64,000 nt of DNA from Spirosoma sordidisoli (GTDB lineage: Bacteria > Bacteroidota > Bacteroidia > Cytophagales > Spirosomataceae), in contig NZ_SBLB01000001.1 in assembly GCF_004138325.1 (NCBI RefSeq), forward strand, positions 1,559,855-1,623,854. Direction: 5' to 3'. The position numbers and the translations under genes were made by a program. Below, piece after piece: positions 38,194-47,113 of this stretch (its first letter is position 1; every line of letters starts with the position of its first letter). Below the pieces are notes generated by a model. The model was not told the DNA's origin. It made no database searches and worked only from the letters and a program-made list of their open reading frames with translations.

Positions 38194-39444
38194 ATGCAAA
38201 CGCTCACGCCCCTACCCGCAACGCGCCCGTCGCTGCGGCCCTTACTGGCATTGCCGGTCATTGTATCGGCCCTCGGCTTCTTCGTCGATGTCTATGACAT
38301 GCTGATTTTCAGCATCGTGCGGGTGCCGAGTCTGCAATCGTTAGGGCTGACCGAGGCCGACGTATCAACGGCAGGAACGTTCATTCTCAACTGCCAGCAG
38401 GCCGGCCTGGTGCTGGGTGGTATTTTGTGGGGTGTTCTGGGCGACAAGCGGGGTCGTATGTCGGTCCTGTTTGGCAGCATTGTTACCTACTCCCTGACCA
38501 ATATTGCCTGTGGGTTCGTACAGGATGTCAACACCTACGCGGTGTTGCGCTTTCTGGCGGGTATCGGCCTGTCGGGCGAGATCGGGGCGGCTATGGTCCT
38601 GGTGGCCGAAATACTGCCGAAAGAAATTCGGGGCTATGGCTCGGCGGTTGTGGCCGGTATCGGCTACCTCGGCGCGGGCGTGGCGTACCTGACCGTCGAG
38701 TACTTCAACTGGCGAACGGCCTTCTTCGTAGGGGGCGGTATGGGCCTGGCGCTACTCCTGCTGCGGGTCAGTGTTTTCGAGTCGGGGCTGTTCAGTCGCT
38801 TCAAAGCTGAGCACAAAGGCGTTAGTCGGGGCAATTTCGGGCAGTTTTTCCGAACGTGGGCCTCTACCCGCAAATACCTCCAGTGTGTAGCGGTTGGCAT
38901 GCCTACCTGGTTCGTTGTTGGTATTCTGGCCACGTTTGCCAACGAATTTGGTCAGGCGCTGGGACTGACAGAACTGGTCAAGCCCGGCCGCTGTGTCATG
39001 CTGCTCTACGTAGGGCTGGCCGGTGGCGACCTGCTGAGTGGTCCGCTGAGTCAGTGGCTTCGGTCGCGCATAAAGGCCATTACAAGCCTGCTCCTGCTCA
39101 GCATGACCCTCTGCAGCATTCTGCTGTTCGGCGGCATCGACACGGCCGAGGGGGTGTATACGGTTTTTCTGCTGGCTGGCTTCTGCACCGGCTACATTGC
39201 CATGTACCTGACCACGGTAGCCGAACGGTACGGTACCAACCTCCGCAACACAGCCACGACATCGGTGCCGAGCGTAGTACGCGGTACGCTGATTCCGATG
39301 ACCCTCGCGTTTCAGGCCATCAAGCCCGCCGTTGGTACGCTGGTGGGGGCTGGCCTGCTCGGCCTCGTCGTATATGGACTGGCGTTCTGGTCGCTGAGCC
39401 GTCTGGACGAAACGTTCGGCAAAGACCTCGATTTTGTCGAGTAA
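38194..39444 (+). CDS. MFS transporter, paralogue 2
   Basis: A 416-residue MFS protein with the same signature segments as its neighbour: LPVIVSALGFFVDVYDMLIF, IVRVPSLQSLGL and GGILWGVLGDKRGRMSVLFG. It ends with LDETFGKDLDFVE. It differs from paralogue 1 in substrate-path residues, for example Cys/Gln in NCQQAGLVLGG where paralogue 1 has NWQMGGLLLGG. The 26-base gap suggests co-transcription with paralogue 1. Tandem duplication followed by divergence is the likely origin. Confidence 0.93.
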   Translation: MQTLTPLPATRPSLRPLLALPVIVSALGFFVDVYDMLIFSIVRVPSLQSLGLTEADVSTAGTFILNCQQAGLVLGGILWGVLGDKRGRMSVLFGSIVTYSLTNIACGFVQDVNTYAVLRFLAGIGLSGEIGAAMVLVAEILPKEIRGYGSAVVAGIGYLGAGVAYLTVEYFNWRTAFFVGGGMGLALLLLRVSVFESGLFSRFKAEHKGVSRGNFGQFFRTWASTRKYLQCVAVGMPTWFVVGILATFANEFGQALGLTELVKPGRCVMLLYVGLAGGDLLSGPLSQWLRSRIKAITSLLLLSMTLCSILLFGGIDTAEGVYTVFLLAGFCTGYIAMYLTTVAERYGTNLRNTATTSVPSVVRGTLIPMTLAFQAIKPAVGTLVGAGLLGLVVYGLAFWSLSRLDETFGKDLDFVE

Positions 39445-39554
39445 GCTACGCTGCTGCCATTCATCCTTTTTCTAAGCCGCTGTTCCAGAACCGCAGCGGA
39501 CCGGCCGGCTGCCTGCATCATTGGGTTGATTATTCACTTAATCCATTCGACTCA

Positions 39555-39971
39555 ATGAAAACTCGCATCACCCTGATTGTCAGCTTTATGCTGCTGACAC
39601 TGACCGCATCGGTATCGCTTGCGAAAACGATCCAGACCGGCAATCCAGAGAAGAGAGCCTTCCAGGCCGCCATGTATCCGGCCGCGGCCTCCTCCAAAGT
39701 GTGGCTCGCTCTGGAAAAATCATTACCCCAGTTTAAAGTAAACGTAGAGCTGATCGATCAGAAAGGGAATGTCCTGTTTCGGGAGACCCTGCCGGGCAAG
39801 GGCGGCAAAAGCAACCGGTTCAGGCAGATGTTCGACCTGAGCGATGTAGAAGATGGAAACTACACCTTTCGGGTCTATACAGCCGGATTTCAGTCCGAGG
39901 AGTTCTCGTTCCGCCTGTCGACCCCAACCGTTACCCAGCGGCTTCCGACCCGACTTGTTTCCATGAAATAA
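39555..39971 (+). CDS. Small secreted protein of unknown function
   Basis: A 138-residue protein with signal peptide MKTRITLIVSFMLLTLTASVSLA. The mature part has a single beta-sandwich-like pattern (FKVNVELIDQKGNVLFRETL, SDVEDGNYTFRVYTAGFQSE, FSFRLSTPTVTQRLP), reminiscent of DUF3244-like or T9SS-sorting small domains. The frame extends far upstream through the MFS gene, but only the part from the ATG at 39555 is credible. A clear terminator follows. Confidence 0.85.
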   Translation: MKTRITLIVSFMLLTLTASVSLAKTIQTGNPEKRAFQAAMYPAAASSKVWLALEKSLPQFKVNVELIDQKGNVLFRETLPGKGGKSNRFRQMFDLSDVEDGNYTFRVYTAGFQSEEFSFRLSTPTVTQRLPTRLVSMK

Positions 39972-39995
39972 TAGTTGGTTTATCGACTTTATAGG

Positions 39996-40025
39996 GGCAC
40001 AAAGCATGACTTTGTGCCTTTTCTG
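39996..40025 (+). terminator. Intrinsic terminator
   Basis: GGCACAAAG (39996-40004) pairs with CTTTGTGCC (40010-40018) around the loop CATGA, followed by TTTTCTGTTATTT. It lies 25 bases after the small secreted protein stop. Confidence 0.88.
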
Positions 40026-40124
40026 TTATTTGTGCAATGATTTTATGTAAACGATAAAGCCTATTTCAAGAATAAATTGCTTTTTTACGCGCTAATCAGC
40101 TAACCCTTTTTACTGCGTGCCGTA

Positions 40125-41822
40125 ATGAACCAGCTAAACCAGTTAGATTACATTATCTTCCTCCTGTACTTCATTGGTGTCTCCTCCTACGGATACTGGA
40201 TTTACAAGCGAAAACAAAAGACCAATCTCGACACCAAAGACTTTTTCCTGGCCGAAGGATCCCTCACCTGGTGGGCCATTGGCGCATCGTTAATCGCATC
40301 CAACATCTCGGCCGAGCAGTTTATCGGGATGTCGGGGAATGGCTTCCAGTTTGGGGTTGCCATTGCCGTGTATGAGTGGCTGGCCGCCATCTCGCTGATT
40401 ATTGTGGCAGTCTGGTTTATGCCCATCTACCTCAAGAATCATATCTACACCATGCCGCAGTTTCTGAAGACGCGGTATAACGAAACGGTCTCCCTGATCA
40501 TGGCCGTGTTCTGGTTGTTCCTGTACATTTTCGTTAACCTGACCTCTATCCTGTTCCTGGGCGCGCTGGCCATCAGCACGCTGGTCGGCGCCGACTACTT
40601 CCATGCCATCATTATTGGCCTGTGTTTGTTTGCGCTGGTTATCACCCTGGGTGGTATGAAGGTGATCGGGTATACCGACGTTATCCAGGTGGTGGTACTG
40701 ATTATTGGCGGGCTGGTTACGACCTACCTGGCGCTGACGCTGGTAAGCCAGAAGTTTGGCCTGGGTAACGACGTGCTGGCGGGTTTCGGCGCCATGATGC
40801 GCGATGCGGATGACCACTTCCATTTGATCTTCGAGAAACCGGGCCCCAACGCGTCGCAGGTAGAGATCAACAAGTACCTGACCCTGCCGGGTATTGCTAT
40901 GTATTTTGCCGGTCAGTGGATCGTGAACCTGAACTACTGGGGTTGTAACCAGTACATCACGCAGCGCGCGCTCGGTGCTGACCTGCACACCGCCCGCACC
41001 GGTATCCTGTTTGCTGCGCTGCTGAAAATTTTCATGCCGCTGATCGTTATGCTGCCCGGTATTGCGGCCTATGTCCTCTACAAGAACGGCAGTCTACAAA
41101 GCGAGATGGCGCCCGGTGGCCGGCTCCTGGCCGACAATGCGTACTCGGCTATTCTGTCTTTCCTGCCCAATGGGCTGAAAGGCCTTTCGATGGCCGCCCT
41201 GACCGCTGCTATCGTGGCTTCTCTGGCCGGTAAAGCCAACTCCATTTCGACTATTTTCACCCTGGATATCTACCAGAAGTACATTAAGAAAGACGCCAAC
41301 GAAGGGCAGCTGGTCTGGGTAGGTCGTATCGCTATTTTCATGGCTATGGCGCTGGCTATTGCCCTGACCTGGCAGGATACGCTCGGTATCGGTCGTGAGG
41401 GCGGCTTTACGTTTATCCAGAAGTATACGGGCTATATCAGCCCGGGTATCTTCGCCGTATTCCTGCTGGGCTTTTTCTGGAAACGGACAACGGGGGTAGC
41501 AGCGGTGGTTGGTATCCTGCTGGGCTTTGCCCTGGCCGTATTCTTCAACCACTACGCGCCTGCGGTGTTAGGCAACGAAACGCTGATCTATACGGCTTTC
41601 CCGAACGGAAACGGCGGCTACGAGATCCCATTCCTGATCTGTATGGGCTGGTCGTTCTTCTTTACGGTAGTGGTCATGGTTGCTATCAGTCTGGCAGGTC
41701 CGGCCGTTAGTCCGAAAGCGTTCGAGATCGACTCCAAAATGTTCCGTCTGGCTCCGTCGACTACAGCCCTGATCGTGGTTATTGTGCTGCTGATTTCGGC
41801 CATTTACGTCCGGTTCTGGTAA
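40125..41822 (+). CDS. Sodium/sugar cotransporter-like protein (SSS family)
   Basis: A 565-residue sodium:solute symporter with about 14 helices. The N-terminus has YIIFLLYFIGVSSYGYWI and the family signature IGASLIASNISAEQFIGMSG, as in vSGLT, then FGVAIAVYEWLAAISLII. Sodium-site residues are expected in helices 1 and 8; ALTAAIVASLAGKANSIST matches helix 8 of SGLT-like proteins. Sugar, inositol or sialic-acid-type substrates are possible. It lies between the second and third MFS paralogue and has a long inverted repeat downstream. Confidence 0.93.
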   Translation: MNQLNQLDYIIFLLYFIGVSSYGYWIYKRKQKTNLDTKDFFLAEGSLTWWAIGASLIASNISAEQFIGMSGNGFQFGVAIAVYEWLAAISLIIVAVWFMPIYLKNHIYTMPQFLKTRYNETVSLIMAVFWLFLYIFVNLTSILFLGALAISTLVGADYFHAIIIGLCLFALVITLGGMKVIGYTDVIQVVVLIIGGLVTTYLALTLVSQKFGLGNDVLAGFGAMMRDADDHFHLIFEKPGPNASQVEINKYLTLPGIAMYFAGQWIVNLNYWGCNQYITQRALGADLHTARTGILFAALLKIFMPLIVMLPGIAAYVLYKNGSLQSEMAPGGRLLADNAYSAILSFLPNGLKGLSMAALTAAIVASLAGKANSISTIFTLDIYQKYIKKDANEGQLVWVGRIAIFMAMALAIALTWQDTLGIGREGGFTFIQKYTGYISPGIFAVFLLGFFWKRTTGVAAVVGILLGFALAVFFNHYAPAVLGNETLIYTAFPNGNGGYEIPFLICMGWSFFFTVVVMVAISLAGPAVSPKAFEIDSKMFRLAPSTTALIVVIVLLISAIYVRFW

Positions 41823-41838
41823 TCCTTTTCAGCAGGTA

Positions 41839-41922
41839 GCGTGGTCCGTCGTGACGACACAGCGAGTAAAGAGGTAACTATTGTTTTCTCTGTGCTTTTT
41901 GTGTCATCAGGACGGACCACGC
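41839..41922. repeat. Long inverted repeat between SSS and MFS genes
   Basis: The arms at 41839-41861 (starting GCGTGGTCCGTC) and 41900-41922 (ending GACGGACCACGC) pair over 23 bases with two mismatches, around a 38-base loop. It lies downstream of the symporter stop and just ahead of the third MFS gene, and could be a terminator, a leader hairpin or a REP-like element. Confidence 0.8.
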
Positions 41923-41961
41923 TTCGTTTTGATGGCAATAGATGCTGACCCACCCTCCCCT

Positions 41962-43197
41962 ATGACGACTGCCCCACCTTCTTCTGTTTCGCTCCGCCCC
42001 CTGTTTACCCTGCCGGTCATTGTGGCTGCGCTGGGGTATTTTGTCGATGTGTATGACCTGCTGTTGTTCAACATTGTCCGGGTGCCCAGCCTGAAGGACC
42101 TGGGGCTGTCGGAAACCGCAATTTCGCTGACGGGTGGCCAGATTCTGAACGTGCAACAGGCGGGGCTGCTGCTGGGTGGCATTCTGTGGGGTATCCTCGG
42201 CGACAAACGCGGTCGGTTGTCGGTCCTGTTCGGCAGCATCATCACTTACTCATTGGCCAACATAGCCTGCGGATTCGTTGAAAGCCCCACCACCTACGCT
42301 CTTCTCCGGTTTGTGGCGGGGCTGGGCCTGGCGGGGGAACTGGGGGCGGGCATTACGCTCGTCAGCGAAATACTGCCCAAAGAACTGCGGGGTTATGGCT
42401 CGTCGCTGGTAGCCGGTGTGGGGCTGCTGGGTGCCGTAGTCGCTTATTTCACGGTAACGCTGTTCGACTGGCGTACGACCTACTTCATTGGCGGAGGGTT
42501 AGGGCTGGGACTGTTGATTTTGCGGGTGAGTGTACTGGAGTCGGGTATGTTCCGGCGCGTGCAGCAAACGGGCGTGAGCCGTGGCAACTTCTGGGCGCTA
42601 TTCAGCAACAGCGAACGGTTGTCACGCTATATCCGCTGTATGGGGCTGGCCGTACCGACCTACCTGGTCATTGGCATCCTGGCTACGTTTGCCAACGAGT
42701 TCGGGAAGGCGATGGGTATTGCCGAACCTATCCAGCCCGGTCAGTGCGTTATGTTCACCTACGTCGGTATGGTTGTGGGGGATCTGTTCAGTGGACCGCT
42801 CAGCCAGTGGCTGAAATCCCGTCGACAGGCTATCGGGCTGATGATGGGATTGAATTTTCTGTTCGTCGGCATCTATCTGTTTGGCGGGTTGAGTAGTGCT
42901 GATGCCTTTTATGCGGTTTGCGTCGGTATGGGGTTTAGCATCGGGTATATAGCCATGTTTCTGACCGTTACCGCCGAAACGTTCGGCACCAACCTCCGGG
43001 CTACGGCAACTACCTCCGTAGCCAACAACGTACGGGCCACCACGCTGCTGACCATTCCGGCTTTCCAGCTGCTGAAGCCCAGCCTGGGCGTAATTGGCTC
43101 GGCCGCCGTGGTAGCCGCCGTCTGTTTCGCCCTCGGCCTCTGGGCCGTTCTCACCATCGACGAAACATTCGGCAAAGACCTCGATTACGCCGAGTAG
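41962..43197 (+). CDS. MFS transporter, paralogue 3
   Basis: A 411-residue MFS protein close to paralogue 1, with LPVIVAALGYFVDVYDLLLF, NIVRVPSLKDLGLSETAISL and GGILWGILGDKRGRLSVLFG. It ends with TIDETFGKDLDYAE. The ATG at 41962 is selected by alignment with the two paralogues; earlier in-frame starts (ATG at 41932, TTG at 41881) fall in the inverted repeat or just after it. It ends at the tandem repeat array at 43197-43330. Confidence 0.93.
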   Translation: MTTAPPSSVSLRPLFTLPVIVAALGYFVDVYDLLLFNIVRVPSLKDLGLSETAISLTGGQILNVQQAGLLLGGILWGILGDKRGRLSVLFGSIITYSLANIACGFVESPTTYALLRFVAGLGLAGELGAGITLVSEILPKELRGYGSSLVAGVGLLGAVVAYFTVTLFDWRTTYFIGGGLGLGLLILRVSVLESGMFRRVQQTGVSRGNFWALFSNSERLSRYIRCMGLAVPTYLVIGILATFANEFGKAMGIAEPIQPGQCVMFTYVGMVVGDLFSGPLSQWLKSRRQAIGLMMGLNFLFVGIYLFGGLSSADAFYAVCVGMGFSIGYIAMFLTVTAETFGTNLRATATTSVANNVRATTLLTIPAFQLLKPSLGVIGSAAVVAAVCFALGLWAVLTIDETFGKDLDYAE

Positions 43198-43330
43198 AGA
43201 CGCAATCGCACCGGCGCCCCGGCCATTGCGTCTCACATGCGCCAGCCATTGCGTCTCATATGCGCCCCGGCCATTGCGTCTCATATGCGCCAGCCATTGC
43301 GTCTCACATGCGCCAGCCATCGCGTCTTTA
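43197..43330. repeat. Tandem 23-bp repeats with flanking inverted copy
   Basis: Units of GCCATTGCGTCTCAYATGCGCC plus one base occur at 43222-43244, 43245-43269 (25 bases), 43270-43292 and 43293-43315, followed by a truncated unit (43316-43330) that runs into the amidase stop codon. Preceding them, GAGACGCAAT (43197-43206) is the inverse of ATTGCGTCTC inside each unit, so hairpins can form. The array lies between convergent genes and may act as a bidirectional transcription end. Confidence 0.85.
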
Positions 43331-44842
43331 CAGGGGAGGCCGTTTCATGAACCAGGGCTGGGTTTGTTCCAGCTGCCCCGCCAGCCGGAACAGGGCAGCC
43401 TCGTCGCCGAGCCGGGCCGCCAGCATAACGCCGACTGGTAACCCATCGGCCGACCAGTGTAACGGCACCGACATAGACGGCTGACCGGTCATGTTCGTAA
43501 TAACGGTGTACGAAATATAGCCTAGCGATCGTTCGGCGAGATCGTCGATGGTTCTGCTGCCTTTAAGGTATTTCAGCCCGCCCACCGCATCGACTAGTTT
43601 CAGCAGACGCTCCTCCGACGCCCTATTCTGAAACGTACCGATTTCGATAGGCAGCCGGGGCAGGGTTGGCGTCAGAAACAGGTCGTACGTTTCGTGCAGC
43701 TGTCCCATGGCCCGGTTCAGCGTATTCCAGCGTCGTTTCTGGTAAGCGACATCAGCGGCCGAGAACCCGTCGGCCAGGCGGGCCAGCGCCCAGGTGTTCA
43801 GCTCGACGTCACCCGACCGAACCGGCCGACCCAGGTAAACGCTCAGCTCGCGCAGGGTAGCTGCCGTCTCGCTCATCACCGACACGAAGAACGCTTCGGT
43901 CAGGATGGTTTTCTCGTACGGCAGCGGCACCTCCTCTACCGTATGGCCAAGTCGTTCGAGCAGGCGTACCGTTTCCTGAACCGCTTTGATACATTCCGGG
44001 TCAATCGTCATCGAGGGCATGAGCGAGGCTGCGGAGAACGCAATACGAAGCCGGCCCGGATCGCGGCCCACTTCGTCGGCAAACGGACGTTCGGGCGGGC
44101 TAATCAGGTACGGATCGCCCGCCATGGGGCCTGCTACCACATCCAGCAGCCCCGCACTGTCGCGCACGGAGCGGGTCAGCGCGTGCCCAACCACGGCCCC
44201 GTTCCAGAGTTCGCCGTAGCGCGGCCCGAGCGTCACGCGTCCGCGCGATGGCTTCAGTCCAAATAACCCACAGCAGGCGGCCGGAATCCGGATTGAGCCG
44301 CCCCCATCGGAGGCCGTGGCTGCCGGTACGATACCAGCCGCTACTGCTACCGCCGACCCACCGCTGCTGCCACCGGGCGAATGCGTCGGTTTCCAGGGAT
44401 TACGGGCCGGGCCATACAGTTTCGATTCGGTATATGGCGTCAGGCCAAACTCCGGCGTGTTGGTTTTGCCAAAAAACACCAGCCCGGCCGCCTTCAGACG
44501 GCTAATTACTTCACTATCTATCGGGGATACGTAGCTGGCGTAGGCCCGGCAGCCCGACTTCATGGGTGTACCGGCCCACTCCAGCTCCAGATCCTTGATC
44601 AAAAACGGAACACCCCGAAACGGTCCGGCTTCGGGAAGCTGACTGGCCAGGGCGCGCCCTTGCTCATAGAGGGGCGTCACGATGGCGTTGAGCTGCGGAT
44701 TGACCGCTTCGGCGCGGGCAATCGCCGTTTCCAGCAGCTCGACGGGCGACACCTCGGCGCGACGAACCAGCTCGGCCAGGCCAGTGGCATCGTATTGAGC
44801 GTAGTCGCTGAATGATAGGGGTTGGGTGGCGGGAGTGGGCAT
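43328..44842 (-). CDS. Amidase (amidase-signature family)
   Basis: A 504-residue amidase-signature enzyme. The catalytic Ser-cisSer-Lys triad is provided by Lys83 in GVPFLIKDLELEWAGTP, a Ser of GGSSGGSA (159/160) and nucleophile Ser183 in DGGGSIRIPAACCGLFGLKP. The ATG at 44842 is chosen; the longer frame begins at TTG. It resembles GatA but lacks an adjacent gatB/gatC, so it is more likely a general amidase acting on small amides than part of the tRNA amidotransferase. The last codons lie in the tandem repeat region. Confidence 0.93.
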   Translation of the reverse strand: MPTPATQPLSFSDYAQYDATGLAELVRRAEVSPVELLETAIARAEAVNPQLNAIVTPLYEQGRALASQLPEAGPFRGVPFLIKDLELEWAGTPMKSGCRAYASYVSPIDSEVISRLKAAGLVFFGKTNTPEFGLTPYTESKLYGPARNPWKPTHSPGGSSGGSAVAVAAGIVPAATASDGGGSIRIPAACCGLFGLKPSRGRVTLGPRYGELWNGAVVGHALTRSVRDSAGLLDVVAGPMAGDPYLISPPERPFADEVGRDPGRLRIAFSAASLMPSMTIDPECIKAVQETVRLLERLGHTVEEVPLPYEKTILTEAFFVSVMSETAATLRELSVYLGRPVRSGDVELNTWALARLADGFSAADVAYQKRRWNTLNRAMGQLHETYDLFLTPTLPRLPIEIGTFQNRASEERLLKLVDAVGGLKYLKGSRTIDDLAERSLGYISYTVITNMTGQPSMSVPLHWSADGLPVGVMLAARLGDEAALFRLAGQLEQTQPWFMKRPPL

Positions 44843-44951
44843 AACTTTGATTCGTTTCGTCAAATATAGCACGGTTCGGAAGCCAACCAATTCCGCTCAT
44901 CCGCAAACACTTACCCCGCATGGCGGTTAGGTTTCCAGAGTACTCAACGCT

Positions 44952-45878
44952 ATGCATCGTACCTTCCAGATTCAGCTGCCCGCCGATAAAACAACCGCCC
45001 TGATGGCCGACCTCCTCCAGTTCGATGAGGTGATCGGCGTGGCGCTCTACCCCGACAACTCCCACAAACCCGTTGGCGACGCCCTTTCCGTTCAGCTGCT
45101 CAACCGGGGGTCGGACCGGGTTTTAAAAGCCATTGCTAACCGCTGTGGCGATGCTCCCTACCTGGTCAGCACGTCGCTTACCGAGAGTATCATTGAACCT
45201 GACCAGGCCGATAAACTCGAAAACGATGCTGACGAAGCTATCTGGGAAGAAATTGAGACCGGCATGCGGCACCAGGGACGGATAACCCCCAATTTTGTCC
45301 TGCTCATGGCACTGGGGGGCGTTATGGCAACCATCGGCATCGTATCGGCACCAACGCGCCAGATCATGCCGTTTGTCGCAGCTGCCGTTATCGCCCCGGG
45401 TTTCGAGCCACTGGCCGGTATTGCCCTGTCGGTCGTGCTGCGCCGATGGCAGGTGCTCTGGCGGGCCATCCAGTCATCGGTAGTTGGCTACACAACCCTG
45501 ATCCTGACGTCAGCGCTCACCTACTGGTTCCTGCAAACTACCGGCGAGATCAGTTTGACCGATTTCACCCGCAGTGAAGAGGTATATCACCTGGCGAACC
45601 CCAGCACGAGCGACACCCTGCTGTCTGTCTGCGGCACCCTGGCCGGGGCTATCATTATGTCTTCGTTCCGGAAGAGTGTCATTGCCGGCGCCCTCATCGC
45701 GATGGTCATCATCAACGCAGCCGCCATGATCGGGATCGGGCTGGCTAGTGGCCGGTATGATCTGGCGGGCCAGGGACTTCAGCGATTCGGCTTCGATATT
45801 CTGTTGATTCTACTCTCGTGCCTGCTGGTTTTCGGCAGCAAACAGCGTTTTTTCCACCACCGCCGACCGGTAGCCTGA
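44952..45878 (+). CDS. DUF389 domain-containing membrane protein
   Basis: A 308-residue protein. The N-terminal 115 residues are a soluble domain (MHRTFQIQLPADKTTALMAD, LYPDNSHKPVGDALSVQLL). The rest contains about six helices with the DUF389 core, for example NFVLLMALGGVMATIGIVSA followed by IMPFVAAAVIAPGFEPLAGI, then SSFRKSVIAGALIAMVIINA. DUF389 proteins are membrane proteins of unknown function found in bacteria, archaea and plants. It is divergent from the amidase gene and convergent with the GH130 gene. Confidence 0.9.
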   Translation: MHRTFQIQLPADKTTALMADLLQFDEVIGVALYPDNSHKPVGDALSVQLLNRGSDRVLKAIANRCGDAPYLVSTSLTESIIEPDQADKLENDADEAIWEEIETGMRHQGRITPNFVLLMALGGVMATIGIVSAPTRQIMPFVAAAVIAPGFEPLAGIALSVVLRRWQVLWRAIQSSVVGYTTLILTSALTYWFLQTTGEISLTDFTRSEEVYHLANPSTSDTLLSVCGTLAGAIIMSSFRKSVIAGALIAMVIINAAAMIGIGLASGRYDLAGQGLQRFGFDILLILLSCLLVFGSKQRFFHHRRPVA

Positions 45879-45886
45879 CCCGTCGG

Positions 45887-47002
45887 CTACTGATCCGCTA
45901 CCGCCACCCCGATCTTGGAATCGGCCGTGCCGTAATACAGGAACCACCGCCCCAGAAACGGCACCATTCCTTCCAAAAAAACCACCTGATTGACCTGCCC
46001 TTCGAGTTCGTAGGGTTGATCGGGCCGGATGAAGTATGTCTCCGACCGATCGATCAGCCGGGCCGGATCCCTGGCGTCGAACAGCAGCTGACCACCGGTA
46101 TAGGCATGGTCGGGCAGGTTAGGATCGCCGGTTTTGGGTTCGTTCATGCCGTTGTAGATCAGCAGAATGCCGGCGGGCGTCAGCAGGGCGTACGGGCCGG
46201 GCTCGATCAGGCGGGCATCGTAGGTACCCCGGCGCGACTCGGCGGCTGGTATCGGTTTCCCCTGCCTGTTCTCGAGCGGTGTCCAGTGAAGGAGATCCGT
46301 CGATACGGCCAGGCGCAGGTCCGGCTGGTCGCCCCAGTACATCCAGTAGGTTCCGTTGATCCGCTGGGCTACGATCCGGTCCCCTACCCGTTTGCAGACG
46401 ATAGCGCCCGACTTCGACCAGGCATTGCGGTACTTTCCGTTGTCATACTGATCGAAGGCCAATCCGTGTTTTTTCCAGCTCAGCAGGTCTTTCGAGGTAG
46501 CCACGCACAGCCGCGCTTTGTCGCCGTCGTAGGCCGTATAGGTCATCACATAAACGCCATTGGGGCTTTCAACGACCCGCGGGTCTTCGCAGCCCCCCGC
46601 CCATTCGTAGGTCTTCATCGCGTCCTGATCGGGGTAAAAGACCGGCTTCGGCAGCCGTTTAAAATGCAGCCCATCCCGGCTAACGGCCAGCCCCAGCCGC
46701 GAGGTTCCGCCCACCCGCCGAACGGTATCTTCGGCCCGGTAGAGCATATACACCTGCTTGTTGCGTACGACAGTGGCCGGATTGTACACGTCTTTTTCTT
46801 CCCAACGCACCGTTTTTTGGGAGACGGGGCAGAAAAAGGTGGTAGTAGCCTGAGCATTCAGTATCGGGTTGATGGCATTCTGCTTGATAAAAGGGCCCAG
46901 CATCCACGGTTTTTCGGGTACTGGCTGCGCCCGGACCAGCGCAGGTAACACCCACAGAACGAGCACAATGGCAACAAAACGACGATAATAAGTCAACACC
47001 AT
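45887..47002 (-). CDS. Secreted glycoside hydrolase family 130 protein
   Basis: A 371-residue protein of the five-bladed GH43/62/32/68/130 superfamily, GH130 type. The signal peptide RFVAIVLVLWVLPALVRAQ suggests periplasmic or extracellular location. Catalytic Asp140 is in WAGGCEDPRVVESP; other conserved parts are DVYNPATVVRNKQVYMLYRA, GTSRLGLAVSRDGLHF and IEPGPYALLTPAGILLIYNG. GH130 includes mannoside phosphorylases and, in secreted branches, beta-1,2-mannosidases; the signal peptide favours the latter here. The start at 47002 excludes a spurious upstream extension. It diverges from a sugar kinase and a 2-epimerase gene. Confidence 0.88.
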   Translation of the reverse strand: MVLTYYRRFVAIVLVLWVLPALVRAQPVPEKPWMLGPFIKQNAINPILNAQATTTFFCPVSQKTVRWEEKDVYNPATVVRNKQVYMLYRAEDTVRRVGGTSRLGLAVSRDGLHFKRLPKPVFYPDQDAMKTYEWAGGCEDPRVVESPNGVYVMTYTAYDGDKARLCVATSKDLLSWKKHGLAFDQYDNGKYRNAWSKSGAIVCKRVGDRIVAQRINGTYWMYWGDQPDLRLAVSTDLLHWTPLENRQGKPIPAAESRRGTYDARLIEPGPYALLTPAGILLIYNGMNEPKTGDPNLPDHAYTGGQLLFDARDPARLIDRSETYFIRPDQPYELEGQVNQVVFLEGMVPFLGRWFLYYGTADSKIGVAVADQ

Positions 47003-47113
47003 AGATGAGTAGATTTTGCCCGGCAGGACAGTTTGATCAGCAATGCATATCCGGTAAAGAAAGCAGCGGGCGGTTGGTTTGTACTGACGCAGCCTGCTCA
47101 CTCCATTATTCGC

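Noticed and set aside
38856..39554. Upstream extension of the small secreted protein frame
   Set aside because: It runs through the second MFS gene in another frame; a clear signal peptide begins at 39555.
43222..43330. Possible CRISPR array
   Set aside because: The units are contiguous with no unique spacers, so they are simple tandem repeats, and there are no cas genes.
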